33,519 bases of DNA from SZUA-359 sp039809125 (GCA_039809125.1 JBDHUM010000010.1:1-33519); one strand, 5' to 3'; counted from the stretch's first letter, positions 21,294-29,749 are shown. Numbers and translations: made by a program. Notes: generated by a model from the sequence alone, not told the origin.

Positions 21294-22514
21294 ATGCAGT
21301 CGCGTTATCAAACTCAGATTAAACGGCGTCGTTTCTCGCCAGCAAGTCGCAAGCCAAATAGAAACTTTAAAAAACAAGCCTCTACCATCCATCCCAATCG
21401 CTTTATTAATAAAGCGACCTCCTACAAAGAAAATACTCCTTATATCCCGGCACATAGTTTTGCTGATTTTGGCTTAGAACAACATCTTACTAAGACACTC
21501 GCTCATATCGGTTACAAGACACCTTCACCAATCCAGGATATAGCCATAAAACCCGCGCTAGATGGACGTGACATCATCGGACTTGCTAATACTGGCACCG
21601 GCAAAACTGCTGCTTTCATGTTACCAACTATAGACCATCTCATCCGTAAGCCAGACACTAGCCTTAGCGTATTAGTATTAGCTCCTACTCGTGAATTAGC
21701 ACGTCAAATCGATGACGAATTTCGACGCTTTGCTGCTGGGCTGAGATTATTTTCAGCACTTATAGTTGGTGGAGCCAATATCAACCGTCAAATTCAGCAA
21801 CTACAACGAGGCCCACAAGTTGTGATTGGCACTCCTGGCCGGATAAATGATATGATTGAACGTCGCGTTTTACGTCTTGCAAACATTAAAACCTTCGTAC
21901 TCGACGAAGCGGATCGCATGTGCGACATGGGATTTGTTCGAGACATTAAACGAATTGAGGCTGAACTATCTCCTAATCGCCAGACTCTATGTTTTAGCGC
22001 CACCATGACAAATGATGTAAAACGCATTGTAGAGGAATTCATGAAAGACCCCGTCACGATTTCGGTAGTTAAAAATGAAACTAACGACCATATTGAGCAA
22101 GATATTATTCACGCCCACAATAAAGCACATAAAATTGAGCTACTCACTGAACTCTTAGCTCAAAAGCATTTTGAAAAAGTTATTGTATTTGGTGAAACTA
22201 AATTTGGTGTGCAGCGTTTGGCCGATGAATTAAGTAAACGCTCCTTTCCGGCGGTAGCAATTCATGGTAATAAATCACAAGGACAACGTGAACGAGCTCT
22301 GCGCAGCTTTAAAAATAATGAGGTTAGTATTTTGGTAGCTACCGATGTTGCTGCAAGAGGGCTCGACATTCCAAATGTTAGCCATGTAATTAATTTTGAT
22401 ACTCCTCGTCAGTACGAAGATTACGTTCACCGTATTGGACGTACTGGTCGCGCTGGCAAAGCTGGACATGCTATCACCTTCGTAAATGATCCGGTCGCTG
22501 TTGCACACTCCTAG
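21294..22514 (+). CDS. DEAD-box RNA helicase (RhlE-like)
   Basis: 406 residues. A basic N-terminal extension (1-50, rich in Arg/Lys) precedes the Q motif (FADFGLEQHL ... PSPIQ). Motif I is ANTGTGKT (GTGKT instead of GSGKT), followed by LAPTRELARQ (Ia), TPGRI (Ib), LDEADRM (II) and FSATM (III). The C-terminal RecA domain has TDVAARGLDIPNVSHVINFD (V) and HRIGRTGRAGKAGH (VI). It lacks a long C-terminal tail. It unwinds RNA duplexes in ribosome assembly, mRNA decay or cold adaptation. The long structured leader and strong promoter suggest autoregulation. Ribosome site AAAGG at 7 nt. Its stop lies 5 bases from the convergent MFS stop. Confidence 0.95.
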   Translation: MQSRYQTQIKRRRFSPASRKPNRNFKKQASTIHPNRFINKATSYKENTPYIPAHSFADFGLEQHLTKTLAHIGYKTPSPIQDIAIKPALDGRDIIGLANTGTGKTAAFMLPTIDHLIRKPDTSLSVLVLAPTRELARQIDDEFRRFAAGLRLFSALIVGGANINRQIQQLQRGPQVVIGTPGRINDMIERRVLRLANIKTFVLDEADRMCDMGFVRDIKRIEAELSPNRQTLCFSATMTNDVKRIVEEFMKDPVTISVVKNETNDHIEQDIIHAHNKAHKIELLTELLAQKHFEKVIVFGETKFGVQRLADELSKRSFPAVAIHGNKSQGQRERALRSFKNNEVSILVATDVAARGLDIPNVSHVINFDTPRQYEDYVHRIGRTGRAGKAGHAITFVNDPVAVAHS

Positions 22515-22519
22515 GAAGA

Positions 22520-23818
22520 TTATGCACGTTTGTAAGCGTGACTTAAGCGATGGTATGATTTGGTCGTAAACGCATATAATACCACAACGAGCATAATCAA
22601 ACTCGCAATCACAAAAACGAGCGCGATACCACGTGCCTGACCACTTCCAAGCAACCAACCAAGCATATTTTGACCATCAGGACTCTTCATAAACGGTATC
22701 AAGCCGAACTGAGCAATTGGCGCAATCATAAATGCACTGATTGGCGAGCTGGCTGATTCAATTGCCATAGCAAGACCAAAGACACGACCTTGACGCTTAA
22801 GCGGCACTACGCGTTGAATGATCGTTTGCTCGGCAGCCTCTGCAGCAGGCATAAGACACATAAAGATAAATATTCCAATCGCGTAGAGCCACCACCATTC
22901 ACGAATAGTAAACAATCCCCCAAGAATTGCGATACCAATATTAATGAGCAACATAGTTTTAAGTGGATTTTTACCCAGTCCATATTTCGCAACAATCGCC
23001 CCACCAACAATATAGCCTGTACTTGTAACACCAAGCACGACACCCCACCATTCTACCGAAAACAGCGTCAATCCATACGGATCCATCAATGCCATAAACA
23101 CGCCACCAACAAGATTGTTAAATGTTGTAAACACGATTAGCCACGCTAAACCAGGGACAGCACGGATTGCTGCAACACTCCCTTTAATGTCGATCTGTTT
23201 ATTTCTCAGTTCTGGATCATGATGAATTTGTTTTTCGGGAATACGTACAAATAGTAGAAGATGTACCATCGACAGTGCAGTCAGTATCACTGCAATCGCC
23301 ATTGTCCATCCCATGCCAAGCAGCCCGATTGACAACCCGGAGAACACGCTTGTTACCATGAAGGCAATGCCCTGCACTGTACCGACCATACCGTTAGCCT
23401 TATCCCGATCGTTTTTAGGTACAAGTAGGGTGACAGTTGTGCTAAGGGCAATGTTACGCATGTTTTCGACAACGCTACCTAGCAGTATCAAGCCAGACAA
23501 TAAGTAAAATTGATATGACGCAAGATCAGTTAATTGTTCTGTTGAATGAAGCACGAATCCAATTGCTGCTAGAATATAGAAGATTAATGTCAGAGCACTT
23601 GACCAAGTCATAACTTTGTATTTTTTGTTATGATCCACAACCACACCAAAAATAAGACTAAAGATTGCGACAAGAAGCATATAGGACCCACCGATAATTC
23701 CTGTTACCAAAACCGACTCAGTCTCAAGATACATCCAGAATGTTAGAGCATACCATAGATAACTGGTCGTAACATTCGCAATTAGTGTATTGATTAGTAC
23801 ATTGTAAAAATTTTTCAT
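22520..23818 (-). CDS. MFS transporter (MFS_3 / macrolide-efflux-like)
   Basis: 432 residues, 12 hydrophobic helices. It begins MKNFYNVLINTLIANVTTSY. The first cytosolic loop has GVVVDHNKKYKVM, equivalent to motif A of MefA/EntS-type exporters. The central loop contains IPEKQIHHDPELRNKQ. Family members export macrolides, siderophores or other hydrophobic compounds by proton antiport; the substrate here is unknown. I begin at the ATG with TGG-TACAAT ending 7 nt upstream (leaderless). An in-frame ATG eleven codons earlier would place the promoter inside the gene. Confidence 0.88.
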   Translation of the reverse strand: MKNFYNVLINTLIANVTTSYLWYALTFWMYLETESVLVTGIIGGSYMLLVAIFSLIFGVVVDHNKKYKVMTWSSALTLIFYILAAIGFVLHSTEQLTDLASYQFYLLSGLILLGSVVENMRNIALSTTVTLLVPKNDRDKANGMVGTVQGIAFMVTSVFSGLSIGLLGMGWTMAIAVILTALSMVHLLLFVRIPEKQIHHDPELRNKQIDIKGSVAAIRAVPGLAWLIVFTTFNNLVGGVFMALMDPYGLTLFSVEWWGVVLGVTSTGYIVGGAIVAKYGLGKNPLKTMLLINIGIAILGGLFTIREWWWLYAIGIFIFMCLMPAAEAAEQTIIQRVVPLKRQGRVFGLAMAIESASSPISAFMIAPIAQFGLIPFMKSPDGQNMLGWLLGSGQARGIALVFVIASLIMLVVVLYAFTTKSYHRLSHAYKRA

Positions 23819-23825
23819 CTGTATA

Positions 23826-23834
23826 ATTGTACCA
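23826..23834 (-). promoter_or_regulatory. Extended -10 TGGTACAAT, leaderless promoter of the MFS gene
   Basis: TGG-TACAAT ends 7 nt before ATG 23818, which fixes the start codon; no Shine-Dalgarno. Confidence 0.5.
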
Positions 23835-23869
23835 CGCTGTTTTGATATCACAGCAGAGATATGTCTGTA

Positions 23870-24205
23870 CTAGTCTAGGTGAACGCGCAGCTCGTCTTCA
23901 AGCGTACCTTGAGGCCTCATTCCAATCAACTGGTCAACTACTTTGCCATTTTTAAAAATTTGCATGTTAGGGATTCCCTGGACCTCGTAATCGATAGCTA
24001 GCTGACGATTATCGTTGCTGGTTTCAATATTAACTTTAACGATATCAACTTCGTCTTTAAATTTTTCGGAAGCTTTTTCAAGAACTGGCTCCATCATACG
24101 GCACGGCGGACACCATTCAGCCCAAAAGTCGACCAGAACGAGTTTCTTGTTTTTGAGTACTTGAGTTTCAAAGTCTTTTTTATCTGACACGGTAATAATT
24201 GCCAT
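23870..24205 (-). CDS. trxA: Thioredoxin
   Basis: 111 residues. VDFWAEWCPPCRMMEPVLE holds the redox pair Cys32/Cys35 in a WCPPC site (classical thioredoxin is WCGPC, so the redox potential may be shifted), and QGIPNMQIFKNGK has the cis-proline. Cytosolic protein-disulfide reductase, which could supply electrons to MsrA/MsrB encoded 8 kb away. The start is the ATG 6 nt after AAAGGA; an in-frame ATG five codons earlier lacks this. It is co-directional with, and 21 bases after, a Fur-family regulator, implying peroxide- or metal-responsive control. Confidence 0.93.
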   Translation of the reverse strand: MAIITVSDKKDFETQVLKNKKLVLVDFWAEWCPPCRMMEPVLEKASEKFKDEVDIVKVNIETSNDNRQLAIDYEVQGIPNMQIFKNGKVVDQLIGMRPQGTLEDELRVHLD

Positions 24206-24226
24206 ATAGTATCCTTTCACTAGGTT

Positions 24227-24604
24227 TTAGCATTTGTTACAATTTCCCATTATTGTCAATCTACCACGACGGTCAACTCGACCAACTGACTGGTAAATTT
24301 TTTGACGACAATCAAGCGGCAAATCTATGTCACGTAGTTCACCGCAGTATTGGCACTGAAAATGGTCATGCGCACGAACAGTATTATCAAACACCATTGC
24401 GCCATCGAGTGCATTTGGACCATACTGAACTATTCCATCCTCAACAAGACGCTGCGTTATGCGATGGATCGTTGTGTCACTCAGTTGAGGATAGCTGCGG
24501 CGCAAATCCTCGGCAAGCTGGGCATTTGTTGCGTGACCATAGTAGTTAAGCGCATACTTTACAGCTTCAGTGTACTTGCTACGTCGTCGAGGTATGGTAG
24601 TCAT
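24227..24604 (-). CDS. Fur-family metalloregulator (PerR/Zur/Fur type)
   Basis: 125 residues. The N-terminal winged helix (~5-72) contains YPQLSDTTIHRITQRLVEDGIV, the Fur 'TVYRxLxxLxExGLV' recognition region. The C-terminal dimer/metal domain has AHDHFQCQYC (H79, H81, C84, C87) and terminal NCNKC (C122, C125), so two CxxC pairs form the structural zinc site. The short N-terminus and pairing with thioredoxin favour a PerR-like oxidative role, but metal specificity cannot be read. TACAAT ends 6 nt before the ATG and a TGTAAA-N3-TTTACA dyad overlaps it. Confidence 0.9.
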   Translation of the reverse strand: MTTIPRRRSKYTEAVKYALNYYGHATNAQLAEDLRRSYPQLSDTTIHRITQRLVEDGIVQYGPNALDGAMVFDNTVRAHDHFQCQYCGELRDIDLPLDCRQKIYQSVGRVDRRGRLTIMGNCNKC

Positions 24605-24610
24605 GCATAA

Positions 24611-24627
24611 ATTGTAAACTATTTACA
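24611..24627 (-). promoter_or_regulatory. Fur-family gene promoter and 7-1-7 operator
   Basis: -10 TACAAT (24611-24616) is in leaderless position. Overlapping it, TGTAAAC-T-ATTTACA (24613-24627) has six of seven symmetric pairs in the 7-1-7 layout typical of Fur/PerR/Zur boxes. Autoregulation is likely. Confidence 0.6.
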
Positions 24628-24642
24628 TTAAAAAGAAAAGGG

Positions 24643-24795
24643 TTAGTTGTTATTTGCTTGAAGGTACCGTGATTTTTGTTCATATACCGCCGCAAGTATC
24701 GCGGCAAGGTAATTTATTGATATATCCATGTTTCCGCTTCTTGGTATGCTATGAGTATTAGGATACGCTAAAATTGCTTCAATAATATACATCAT
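24643..24795 (-). CDS. Candidate 50-residue small protein
   Basis: An uninterrupted 50-codon frame in the 237-bp gap between the P-type ATPase and the Fur-family gene. The product begins MMYIIEAILAYPNTHSIPRS and has a later helical stretch INYLAAILAAVYEQK, ending QANNN. AGGA lies 6 nt before the first ATG and TATATC about 25 nt upstream. Nothing similar is recalled. Amino-acid composition is reasonable and codons look like the neighbours', but the frame is short enough to be chance. Confidence 0.35.
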   Translation of the reverse strand: MMYIIEAILAYPNTHSIPRSGNMDISINYLAAILAAVYEQKSRYLQANNN

Positions 24796-24841
24796 GCTGT
24801 CCTAGTGGTCGATATACTTTCTGCTCACTAGTAGTGGTGAT

Positions 24842-27316
24842 TTACACTTTTCTTAACACGACTCGAATCGGCATGAGTATCATTGCAACTACAACACAAA
24901 CGGTAATTGCAATCAAAATCTCTGCTAACGTTAACGCCGCGAACTTGAATAGACTCATCAGTACCGGTAGGCTATAGATCATGATAAGCGCAATCGTCGC
25001 TAACATTAACACAAATAATAGAGGTGACAATTTCTTAAATGATAGTGATTCCCGCACCACCCTGAAGCCCGAAATAACAATGATCATCAGTAGGTTAAGT
25101 ACAACAATCATCAAGAAGCTGATCGCACGTGCTTTTTCATCACTCCAACCCATCACCATGAGTGTATAGGCATAGATAGCAAGTACGCTAAAAGAAGTAG
25201 CAGTACCAAACAGTATAACTTGACGAATCATCGCCACATTTAATAAATGAGAGCCAAGTGGACGTGGCGGATGCTTCATCGTATCTGGCTCTTCACTCTC
25301 CCCCTCAAACACAAGCGTGGAACTGGAATCAATCACAAACTCCAAAAACACAATATGAATTGGCAAGAGCACGAGCGGCCATCCCAATAACACTGGTACA
25401 AGCGACATAATAGCAATTGGTATATGCACAACCAGCAGATACAGCATTGCTTTGTGAAGATTAGCAAAAATCCGCCGACCAACGCGTACGCCTTGTACGA
25501 TCGATGCAAAATTATCATCCAGTAACACAATGCTTGCTGCCTCGCGCGCAACATCTGTTCCACGCTTGCCCATTGCTATACCAATGTGCGCTGACTTTAG
25601 TGCTGGTGCGTCATTCACTCCATCTCCTGTCATTGCAACGACTTCACCCATCGCTTTAAGCGTTTCAACGATAGTTAGCTTTTGTGTCGGTAAAACGCGT
25701 GAGAAAACCGAGGTTTTTTGTAATGCTGTCTTTCGCTCCGTTTCACTCAATGCAACGAAGTCGTTGCCTGTCAGTACATTCTCGTGATCAATCCCAACAT
25801 CAGTTGCAATTCGACGGGCAGTCTCAGCGTAATCTCCTGTTATCATAATCACACGAATGCCCGCTTCACGGCAGAGTTTTGCAGCCGCGGCTGCTTCTGG
25901 TCGAATCGGATCACCAAGCGCCACTAGACCCAAAAACTCATATTTGTAGCCTGATCGATCATCTGGATAATCGCTGCGTGGTTGCCCTTTTGCAACACCG
26001 AGCACTCGTAAACCCTGGGTAGCCAGTTCTTTTACAGTACCTTGGAGTGAATCTTGTTGTCCACTTGATAATTTACAAAGTTGAAATACATGCTCTGGAG
26101 CTCCTTTAAGGCCAACCTCTTGTTGTTTTCCATTCGCATCTTCCCATACATGCACTATGGAGAACGCACCTTCTTCAAGCGGATACTCTTTGACAAGTTT
26201 ATTACTACCATAGATTGATTCAAGTGCTTTACCGGCAGCCTCGATAAACGCCTCTTCCATTGGATCAAACGGCTTCTTTTGTGATGCCAGCACTCCATAG
26301 CGAATAATTTCATTATATGAACTTGATGTTGCATCAATGGGCTGACCGTCTTCGCCATACACCAACTCGATGGTCATATGATTCGTGGTAAGAGTGCCTG
26401 TCTTATCAGTACACAGTACACTTGCACTACCCAAAGTTTCTATAGTCTGGCTTTTTCGGGCAAGCACATTGCTTTTAGCTAACCGCCACGCACCAAGCGC
26501 CATAAATACTGCCAAAACAACAGGAAACTCCTCGGGCAAAATTGATATAGCAAGTGTCAACCCCGCTAAAAAACCGTTCAATAGGTCACCATGCTGAAGC
26601 CAGTACACGAGCGTCACTAACATGGATGCGGCAATAGCGAATATAGCTAATTTGCGCACCAGATTATCGGTCTCACGCTTCAATAAGGTCTTTTCGTCAG
26701 TAATAGTACTGAGTGATGCGCCAATTTTGCCAATTTCTGTTGCCACACCAATTGCCGTCACTTCTGCTATACCATGGCCCTTAACAATCATTGACCCTGA
26801 AAATACTTGGCACGCTTTGCCAGTCTTTGCTTCATCTTTCTCGACCGCGACTGATTCACCAGTAAGCAGTGACTCGTCAGCCTGTACATTTTCAGCAACC
26901 ACCAGTCGTCCATCAGCCGGTACACGCTCGCCTTCGGAGATAACAATCATATCTCCCACAACTACCTCGTGCGACGGAATCGTTTGGTGAGTACCATCGC
27001 GAATGACTTTGCAACTCGGACTTGCCATTGTTCGAAGCGAATCGAGGGCTTTTTCGGTTTTGTTATTTTGATAGAGTTCAATGATTGTAATGACGACAAC
27101 CGAAACTGCCAACACGATCGCTTCGGTCTTGTCGCCCAGCCAGAAGTACACAATTACTACCGCCAGCAGCAACATGATCATGGGTTCTCGCACAATTTCT
27201 AAAATAATTGCGGCTAATGTTTTTTTCTCTCTATTAGGTAGCTCATTGTACCCATGCTCAGCATGCAACCGAGCAACTTCAGTTTGAGAAATACCTTTTA
27301 TTGCTTCTATGTCCAT
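24842..27316 (-). CDS. P-type cation ATPase (P2A, Ca2+-type)
   Basis: 824 residues. Actuator TGES (152-155), phosphorylation site CTDKTGTLT with D304, nucleotide-binding KGAPE (404-408), TGD in MITGDYAETA and TGDGVNDAP (563-571). TM4 carries ISILPEEFPVVL (PEEFP 261-265) where SERCA has PEGLP. The C-terminal six-helix region is complete with FLEFVIDSSSTLVFE. An N-terminal cation-ATPase domain is present (~1-40, GLNELPNREKKT-like) and no CxxC metal-binding domains, so it is not a Cu/Cd type. Most probably exports Ca2+ (possibly Mn2+). Leaderless: TATACT ends 7 nt before the ATG. Divergent from the HAD gene. Confidence 0.94.
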   Translation of the reverse strand: MDIEAIKGISQTEVARLHAEHGYNELPNREKKTLAAIILEIVREPMIMLLLAVVIVYFWLGDKTEAIVLAVSVVVITIIELYQNNKTEKALDSLRTMASPSCKVIRDGTHQTIPSHEVVVGDMIVISEGERVPADGRLVVAENVQADESLLTGESVAVEKDEAKTGKACQVFSGSMIVKGHGIAEVTAIGVATEIGKIGASLSTITDEKTLLKRETDNLVRKLAIFAIAASMLVTLVYWLQHGDLLNGFLAGLTLAISILPEEFPVVLAVFMALGAWRLAKSNVLARKSQTIETLGSASVLCTDKTGTLTTNHMTIELVYGEDGQPIDATSSSYNEIIRYGVLASQKKPFDPMEEAFIEAAGKALESIYGSNKLVKEYPLEEGAFSIVHVWEDANGKQQEVGLKGAPEHVFQLCKLSSGQQDSLQGTVKELATQGLRVLGVAKGQPRSDYPDDRSGYKYEFLGLVALGDPIRPEAAAAAKLCREAGIRVIMITGDYAETARRIATDVGIDHENVLTGNDFVALSETERKTALQKTSVFSRVLPTQKLTIVETLKAMGEVVAMTGDGVNDAPALKSAHIGIAMGKRGTDVAREAASIVLLDDNFASIVQGVRVGRRIFANLHKAMLYLLVVHIPIAIMSLVPVLLGWPLVLLPIHIVFLEFVIDSSSTLVFEGESEEPDTMKHPPRPLGSHLLNVAMIRQVILFGTATSFSVLAIYAYTLMVMGWSDEKARAISFLMIVVLNLLMIIVISGFRVVRESLSFKKLSPLLFVLMLATIALIMIYSLPVLMSLFKFAALTLAEILIAITVCVVVAMILMPIRVVLRKV

Positions 27317-27323
27317 GCCTACT

Positions 27324-27329
27324 AGTATA
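27324..27329 (-). promoter_or_regulatory. -10 TATACT, leaderless promoter of the P-type ATPase
   Basis: Read leftward, TATACT ends 7 nt before ATG 27316; no Shine-Dalgarno. Confidence 0.55.
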
Positions 27330-27402
27330 TCGATTTTACTGAAAATAATAACGCTTGTTTTTTATATATCACCGTTATATGCTCTTAGTGTTGATTTTTG
27401 AG

Positions 27403-27408
27403 TATACT
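27403..27408 (+). promoter_or_regulatory. -10 TATACT, leaderless promoter of the HAD gene
   Basis: TATACT ends 7 nt before ATG 27416. It lies within the few codons that an upstream in-frame ATG (27398) would add, so that upstream start is unlikely. Confidence 0.55.
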
Positions 27409-27415
27409 AATCACT

Positions 27416-28195
27416 ATGAATAAACTACTCTACGTCTTTGATCTAGATGGTGTTGTTACTAATCCTCATGACAGCCTCGTGAACACGCAAGTACTACAAA
27501 AGATTTCACTCCTGAGAGAAAGATCACTGGTCGCATTAAACACCGGTAGATCGTTTGACTGGGTCGAGAAAACTATCCTACCGTACATCAACGGACATGA
27601 CATGTCGCACATGATAGTCGTATGCGAGAAGGGCGGCGAAGCGATAATGAAAAAAAACAACCAAATGATCATTTTAAAAAGCGAGTACGCGCTCAATGAA
27701 CAAGCTATACAAAAGGTAAAATCATTCTTTGACACATCCAAAATATTCACGACAATGGTTTGGGATAGCACAAAAAAGACCATGGCTACTATTGAGAAAA
27801 AGCCTACGGCACCTCTTGACCTATTTCACAAACAACAATCTGAGCTAGTGTTGCAATTAGAAACACTTTTCCTCGATACGACAGTTCGAATTGACCCCAC
27901 AGTCATAGCAATAGATATTGAAATGGCTCAGGCAGGAAAGTATGCCGGTGCGCAGATTATTACAAATTGGATAAAACACAATAAGTATATTGTTGACTCA
28001 TGCATCTGCTTCGGTGATAGCATAAGTGATTATGAAATGGCACGGTGTTTTGCAGACAATGAACTTAAAACAAGCTTCGTATACCTTGGAACTAACCAAG
28101 AAGCACTTGCTAACGACCCACGCATCAGCGTTATTGCCAGTGACGACTCTTTCGATACCGGCACACTTGCTTATTTAGATACAATTGCCTTGTAA
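27416..28195 (+). CDS. HAD-superfamily phosphatase (Cof/sucrose-phosphatase-like)
   Basis: 259 residues. Motif I is VFDLDGVVTN with Asp9/Asp11 at the very N-terminus, motif II is LNTGRS, the motif III lysine lies in AGKYAGAQ, and motif IV is CFGDSISDYEMA. The inserted cap domain (~85-190) is of the C2 (IIB) type seen in Cof, YedP and sucrose/mannosylglycerate-phosphate phosphatases. Substrate unknown; probably a small phosphorylated sugar. Forty-five bases downstream a separate two-gene unit starts with its own promoter. Confidence 0.87.
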   Translation: MNKLLYVFDLDGVVTNPHDSLVNTQVLQKISLLRERSLVALNTGRSFDWVEKTILPYINGHDMSHMIVVCEKGGEAIMKKNNQMIILKSEYALNEQAIQKVKSFFDTSKIFTTMVWDSTKKTMATIEKKPTAPLDLFHKQQSELVLQLETLFLDTTVRIDPTVIAIDIEMAQAGKYAGAQIITNWIKHNKYIVDSCICFGDSISDYEMARCFADNELKTSFVYLGTNQEALANDPRISVIASDDSFDTGTLAYLDTIAL

Positions 28196-28225
28196 CACTG
28201 CCACGCTATTATTGCATATCATTTT

Positions 28226-28234
28226 TGTTATAAT
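28226..28234 (+). promoter_or_regulatory. Extended -10 TGTTATAAT, leaderless promoter of the YdeI-like gene
   Basis: A consensus TATAAT with TG extension ends 6 nt before ATG 28241, with no ribosome site: the clearest leaderless promoter in the window. Confidence 0.65.
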
Positions 28235-28240
28235 TCATTC

Positions 28241-28555
28241 ATGAGCACAATAGCATTGCCCGGTGGAACAGTTCACGCATTACCAGCAGATTTTGCTGAT
28301 ACTATCACCAAACATGAAAGTACCACTAAACTATGGGGTGATATTACGCCGCTCGCAAGAAATGAATGGATCTGCTGGGTTACATCCGGTAAACTTGAAG
28401 CAACACGCGAAAAACGCATCAAAACGGCGATATCAAAAATGAAAGCCGGCGAACGCCGTCCATGCTGCTGGATTGGCTGTATACATCGTATCGACAAACC
28501 AATGAGTAATTCACAAAAATGGGTAATTAATCGTAGTAAAAGAGACGCTTCATGA
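28241..28555 (+). CDS. YdeI/OmpD-associated-like small protein
   Basis: 104 residues. ITPLARNEWICWVTSGK, then TREKRIKTA and GERRPCCWIGCIHR, match the C-terminal part of the YdeI/OmpD-associated ('bacteriocin-protection') family: 'LTPLARNEFICWV ... TRxxRI ... GxRRPCCWxGCxHR'. The Cys-Cys-x3-Cys-x-His group could bind zinc. Usual members are longer (150-200 residues), so only the core is present. Its TGA overlaps the start of the rhodanese gene by four bases (ATGA), which couples their translation. Confidence 0.75.
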   Translation: MSTIALPGGTVHALPADFADTITKHESTTKLWGDITPLARNEWICWVTSGKLEATREKRIKTAISKMKAGERRPCCWIGCIHRIDKPMSNSQKWVINRSKRDAS

Positions 28556-28806
28556 TAATTATTGATGTACGTGAGCCAGAAGAATACTCTTCCGGTCATA
28601 TTGATACCGCTATAAATATTCCACCAGCAAAGATGATGCAAGGTCTGCCGATAGAGCTTGCTGATGTTCCAAAAGACGAACAAATAATATTGTATTGCCG
28701 TAGCGGGGCTCGCTCCAACACATCAATTCAAATACTAGGGCAGTACGGATTTACCAATCTTATCAATGGCATTAACGAGCAACAAGTTCGAGCAAAGTTT
28801 TTATAA
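28552..28806 (+). CDS. Single-domain rhodanese (sulfurtransferase)
   Basis: 84 residues, the minimal rhodanese fold. IIDVREPEEYSSGHIDTAINIP is the substrate-side signature, and YCRSGARS has catalytic Cys49 that would carry a persulfide. The N-terminus begins directly at the first strand, so it is among the shortest members, comparable to GlpE/PspE mature forms. It is cytosolic (no signal peptide), overlaps the YdeI-like gene and probably shares its leaderless transcript. A role in sulfur transfer or thiol detoxification is inferred. Confidence 0.92.
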   Translation: MIIIDVREPEEYSSGHIDTAINIPPAKMMQGLPIELADVPKDEQIILYCRSGARSNTSIQILGQYGFTNLINGINEQQVRAKFL

Positions 28807-28846
28807 TCACTCCTTATTGCGAGAGCGATAGATCACAAGTTTTCTA

Positions 28847-29749
28847 TTAGTAATCTTTTATTATTATCTTTTTTTGTCCCATCATGGTTTGGTAGGCACC
28901 TGGTTTTTGCATAAGTGTGTGGTCCATGTTTTCTGGTACGATTTGCCACGATACGCCAAACTTGTCTTTGCACCAGCCACATTGTTCCGCGTCGGGATGA
29001 GCGGAGAGTTTGTCCCAAAAATAATCGATTTCGTTTTGATCACGACAAACCACCGAATATGAAACGGCCTCCGTGAAGGTGAAGTCTTGTTCGACTCCTG
29101 AATCACTGACGACAAACCACTGATTCTCAAGTGTAAAGTCAGCAAACATTAGACTTCCGGCTGTTGCCGGTCCGGTCGCCTTACCATATGGTGCGGCGAT
29201 ACCCGCTCGAGAATTTTTGAAAACTGACATGTAGTATTTCATTGCCTGAACGGCTTTGTTTTGTTGCTTCTGGCCAAACATTAACGCTGGTATGATAAAC
29301 GGCCGATCTTCACCGCTTGGATCGGTGAACATGAGTTGCCATGAAAATCCATACTTATCCTCTACCCAGCCGTAGTGTTCACAAAAATCATACTTGTCTA
29401 ACGGCATTACCACTTTGCCACCATCAGTTAATTTCTTCCAAACTTCATTAAGCTTTTCTCGAGCATTGTCGATATACTTCGGATCAAAATTGACCATAAA
29501 CGAATTAGCAGGTGTTGCTTTGAATTCCGAGCCAGCGTTGATGGCAACAAATTCCATGTCTCCGAGCATAAATTCCACCGTCAGTGGTTGACCTGCTAGA
29601 TCAAGCTGAAAGTCAGCTAAGCCTTCTTCTTTCGACTTTGGGTAGTTCATGCCGCCGGTAATTTTGCTATCAGCAAACACACTAACATAAAAATCAGTAG
29701 CTTCTTTAACTTTATGATCAAACCATAAGTTAGGTGTAATTTTTTGCAT
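28847..29749 (-). CDS. Tandem VOC/PhnB-like protein
   Basis: 300 residues with two PhnB-type vicinal-oxygen-chelate modules (~1-145 and ~155-290). Each has an N-terminal 'ITPNLWFDHKVKEATDFYVSVF' type strand-helix and an 'EHYGWVEDKYGFSWQL' / 'EQCGWCKDKFGVSWQI' C-terminal signature. These are annotated as 3-demethylubiquinone-9 3-methyltransferase-domain proteins, but they lack a SAM fold and true methyltransferase activity is doubtful. The start is preceded by GGAGGAATAG, and the upstream VOC gene's stop is immediately adjacent. Last gene of a five-gene overlapping operon. Confidence 0.88.
   Translation of the reverse strand: MQKITPNLWFDHKVKEATDFYVSVFADSKITGGMNYPKSKEEGLADFQLDLAGQPLTVEFMLGDMEFVAINAGSEFKATPANSFMVNFDPKYIDNAREKLNEVWKKLTDGGKVVMPLDKYDFCEHYGWVEDKYGFSWQLMFTDPSGEDRPFIIPALMFGQKQQNKAVQAMKYYMSVFKNSRAGIAAPYGKATGPATAGSLMFADFTLENQWFVVSDSGVEQDFTFTEAVSYSVVCRDQNEIDYFWDKLSAHPDAEQCGWCKDKFGVSWQIVPENMDHTLMQKPGAYQTMMGQKKIIIKDY

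Noticed and set aside
22790..23140. 116-codon rightward frame inside the MFS gene
   Set aside because: His/Thr/Asn-rich, antisense to membrane helices, no homology recalled.
26622..26990. 122-codon rightward frame inside the P-type ATPase
   Set aside because: Fully antisense to conserved ATPase motifs; Ser/Thr/Ala-rich shadow with no start signal.
28815..28830. TATTGC-GAGA-GCGATA hairpin between the rhodanese and VOC genes as a terminator
   Set aside because: A six-pair stem with one G-U and no adjacent T-run is too weak; listed only as a possible small structure.
28847..29749. Calling the PhnB-like protein a ubiquinone methyltransferase
   Set aside because: The two modules are VOC folds without a SAM-binding motif; the methyltransferase label is a historical annotation.
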